DNA from: Vibrio aerogenes | GTDB lineage: Bacteria; Pseudomonadota; Gammaproteobacteria; Enterobacterales; Vibrionaceae | Assembly: GCF_024346755.1 (NCBI RefSeq) | Contig: NZ_AP024861.1 | Coordinates: forward strand, 1,302,001 to 1,366,000 | Direction of reading: 5' to 3' | Length of the DNA stretch: 64,000 nt | Part shown: one piece after another, positions 63,935 to 64,000 of the stretch | How positions within the stretch are numbered: the stretch's first letter is position 1 | Layout of the letters: every line of letters begins with the position of its first letter | Notes under the pieces: model-generated | The model's database searches: none | What the model saw: only the letters and a program-made list of their open reading frames with translations | Told to the model about the DNA's origin: nothing | Position numbers and translations under genes: made by a program

Positions 63935-63999
63935 TTCATCGTTCCGGGTCGTTCAGTCTGTGGTTCAAATATATGATTCTGATCTCTTATTGTGACGAA
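63931..63999 (-). CDS. possible 3' end of a gene entering from the right
   Basis: An open frame on the minus strand runs from the window edge to a TGA at 63931-63933, ending ...EPQTERPGTMK. It is only about 22 codons and unrecognised. It is supported only by continuity and by the overlap with the small ORF. Confidence 0.25.
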   Translation of the reverse strand, partial: FVTIRDQNHIFEPQTERPGTMK

Positions 64000-64000
64000 G

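Overview
This window is almost certainly from the large chromosome of a Vibrio or close relative (Vibrionaceae). The main evidence is the sodium-type flagellar stator pair pomA-pomB between xseB and thiI. Protein sequences and gene order (dxs-ispA-xseB, gcvA-ygdD-rlmM, metNIQ/gmhB, lipBA-ybeD, mrdA-rodA-rlpA-dacA, ybeZ-ybeY-corC-lnt, ptsHI-crr, cysK-cysZ-zipA-ligA) are also typical gammaproteobacterial housekeeping. All assignments come from reading the sequence; no database was searched.

Layout. 0-2.4 kb: the 3' end of an Rhs polymorphic-toxin gene with a nuclease-like tip and its AT-rich immunity gene. 2.4-5.5 kb: isoprenoid genes dxs and ispA with xseB. 5.9-7.6 kb: pomAB. 7.8-12.8 kb: thiI, the small RNA GcvB divergent from gcvA, then a tightly packed run gcvA-hydrolase-ygdD-rlmM. 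12.9-21.2 kb: xni, ppnN, two GGDEF-type genes (one with a variant, one with a degenerate active site), queF, and divergent syd plus a zinc-ribbon gene. 21.3-24.7 kb: metNIQ with a MetJ operator, divergent from gmhB. 24.8-25.1 kb: two identical tRNA-Tyr genes. 25.2-27.4 kb: a YitT-type membrane protein and glyA with a PurR operator.

27.5-43.9 kb: lipA, lipB, ybeD, then an apparent insertion of pstSCAB and an unusual two-component system (multi-pass membrane kinase plus receiver/ArsR-like winged-helix regulator) ahead of dacA-rlpA-rodA-mrdA-rlmH-rsfS-holA-lptE. The nadD gene that lies between holA and rsfS in Escherichia coli is absent. 43.9-54.2 kb: leuS, a zinc-ribbon protein, lnt, corC, ybeY, ybeZ, miaB and divergent ubiF. 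54.2-62.3 kb: crr, ptsI, ptsH (sugar phosphotransferase system), cysK, cysZ, zipA, ligA. 62.3-64 kb: a CueR-type copper regulator, the YbbN/CnoX co-chaperone and a possible tiny membrane-protein ORF at the edge.

Functionally the window combines envelope growth (PBP2, RodA, PBP5, RlpA, Lnt, LptE, GmhB), division (ZipA), tRNA and ribosome modification (ThiI, MiaB, QueF, RlmM, RlmH, YbeY, RsfS), nutrient uptake (Met, Pst, PTS) and one-carbon/sulfur metabolism. The non-housekeeping parts most worth attention are the Rhs tip, the Pst/two-component insertion with a MITE-like element next to it, the palindromic intergenic elements, and two loci where 15-bp tandem repeats sit at a gene's stop codon.
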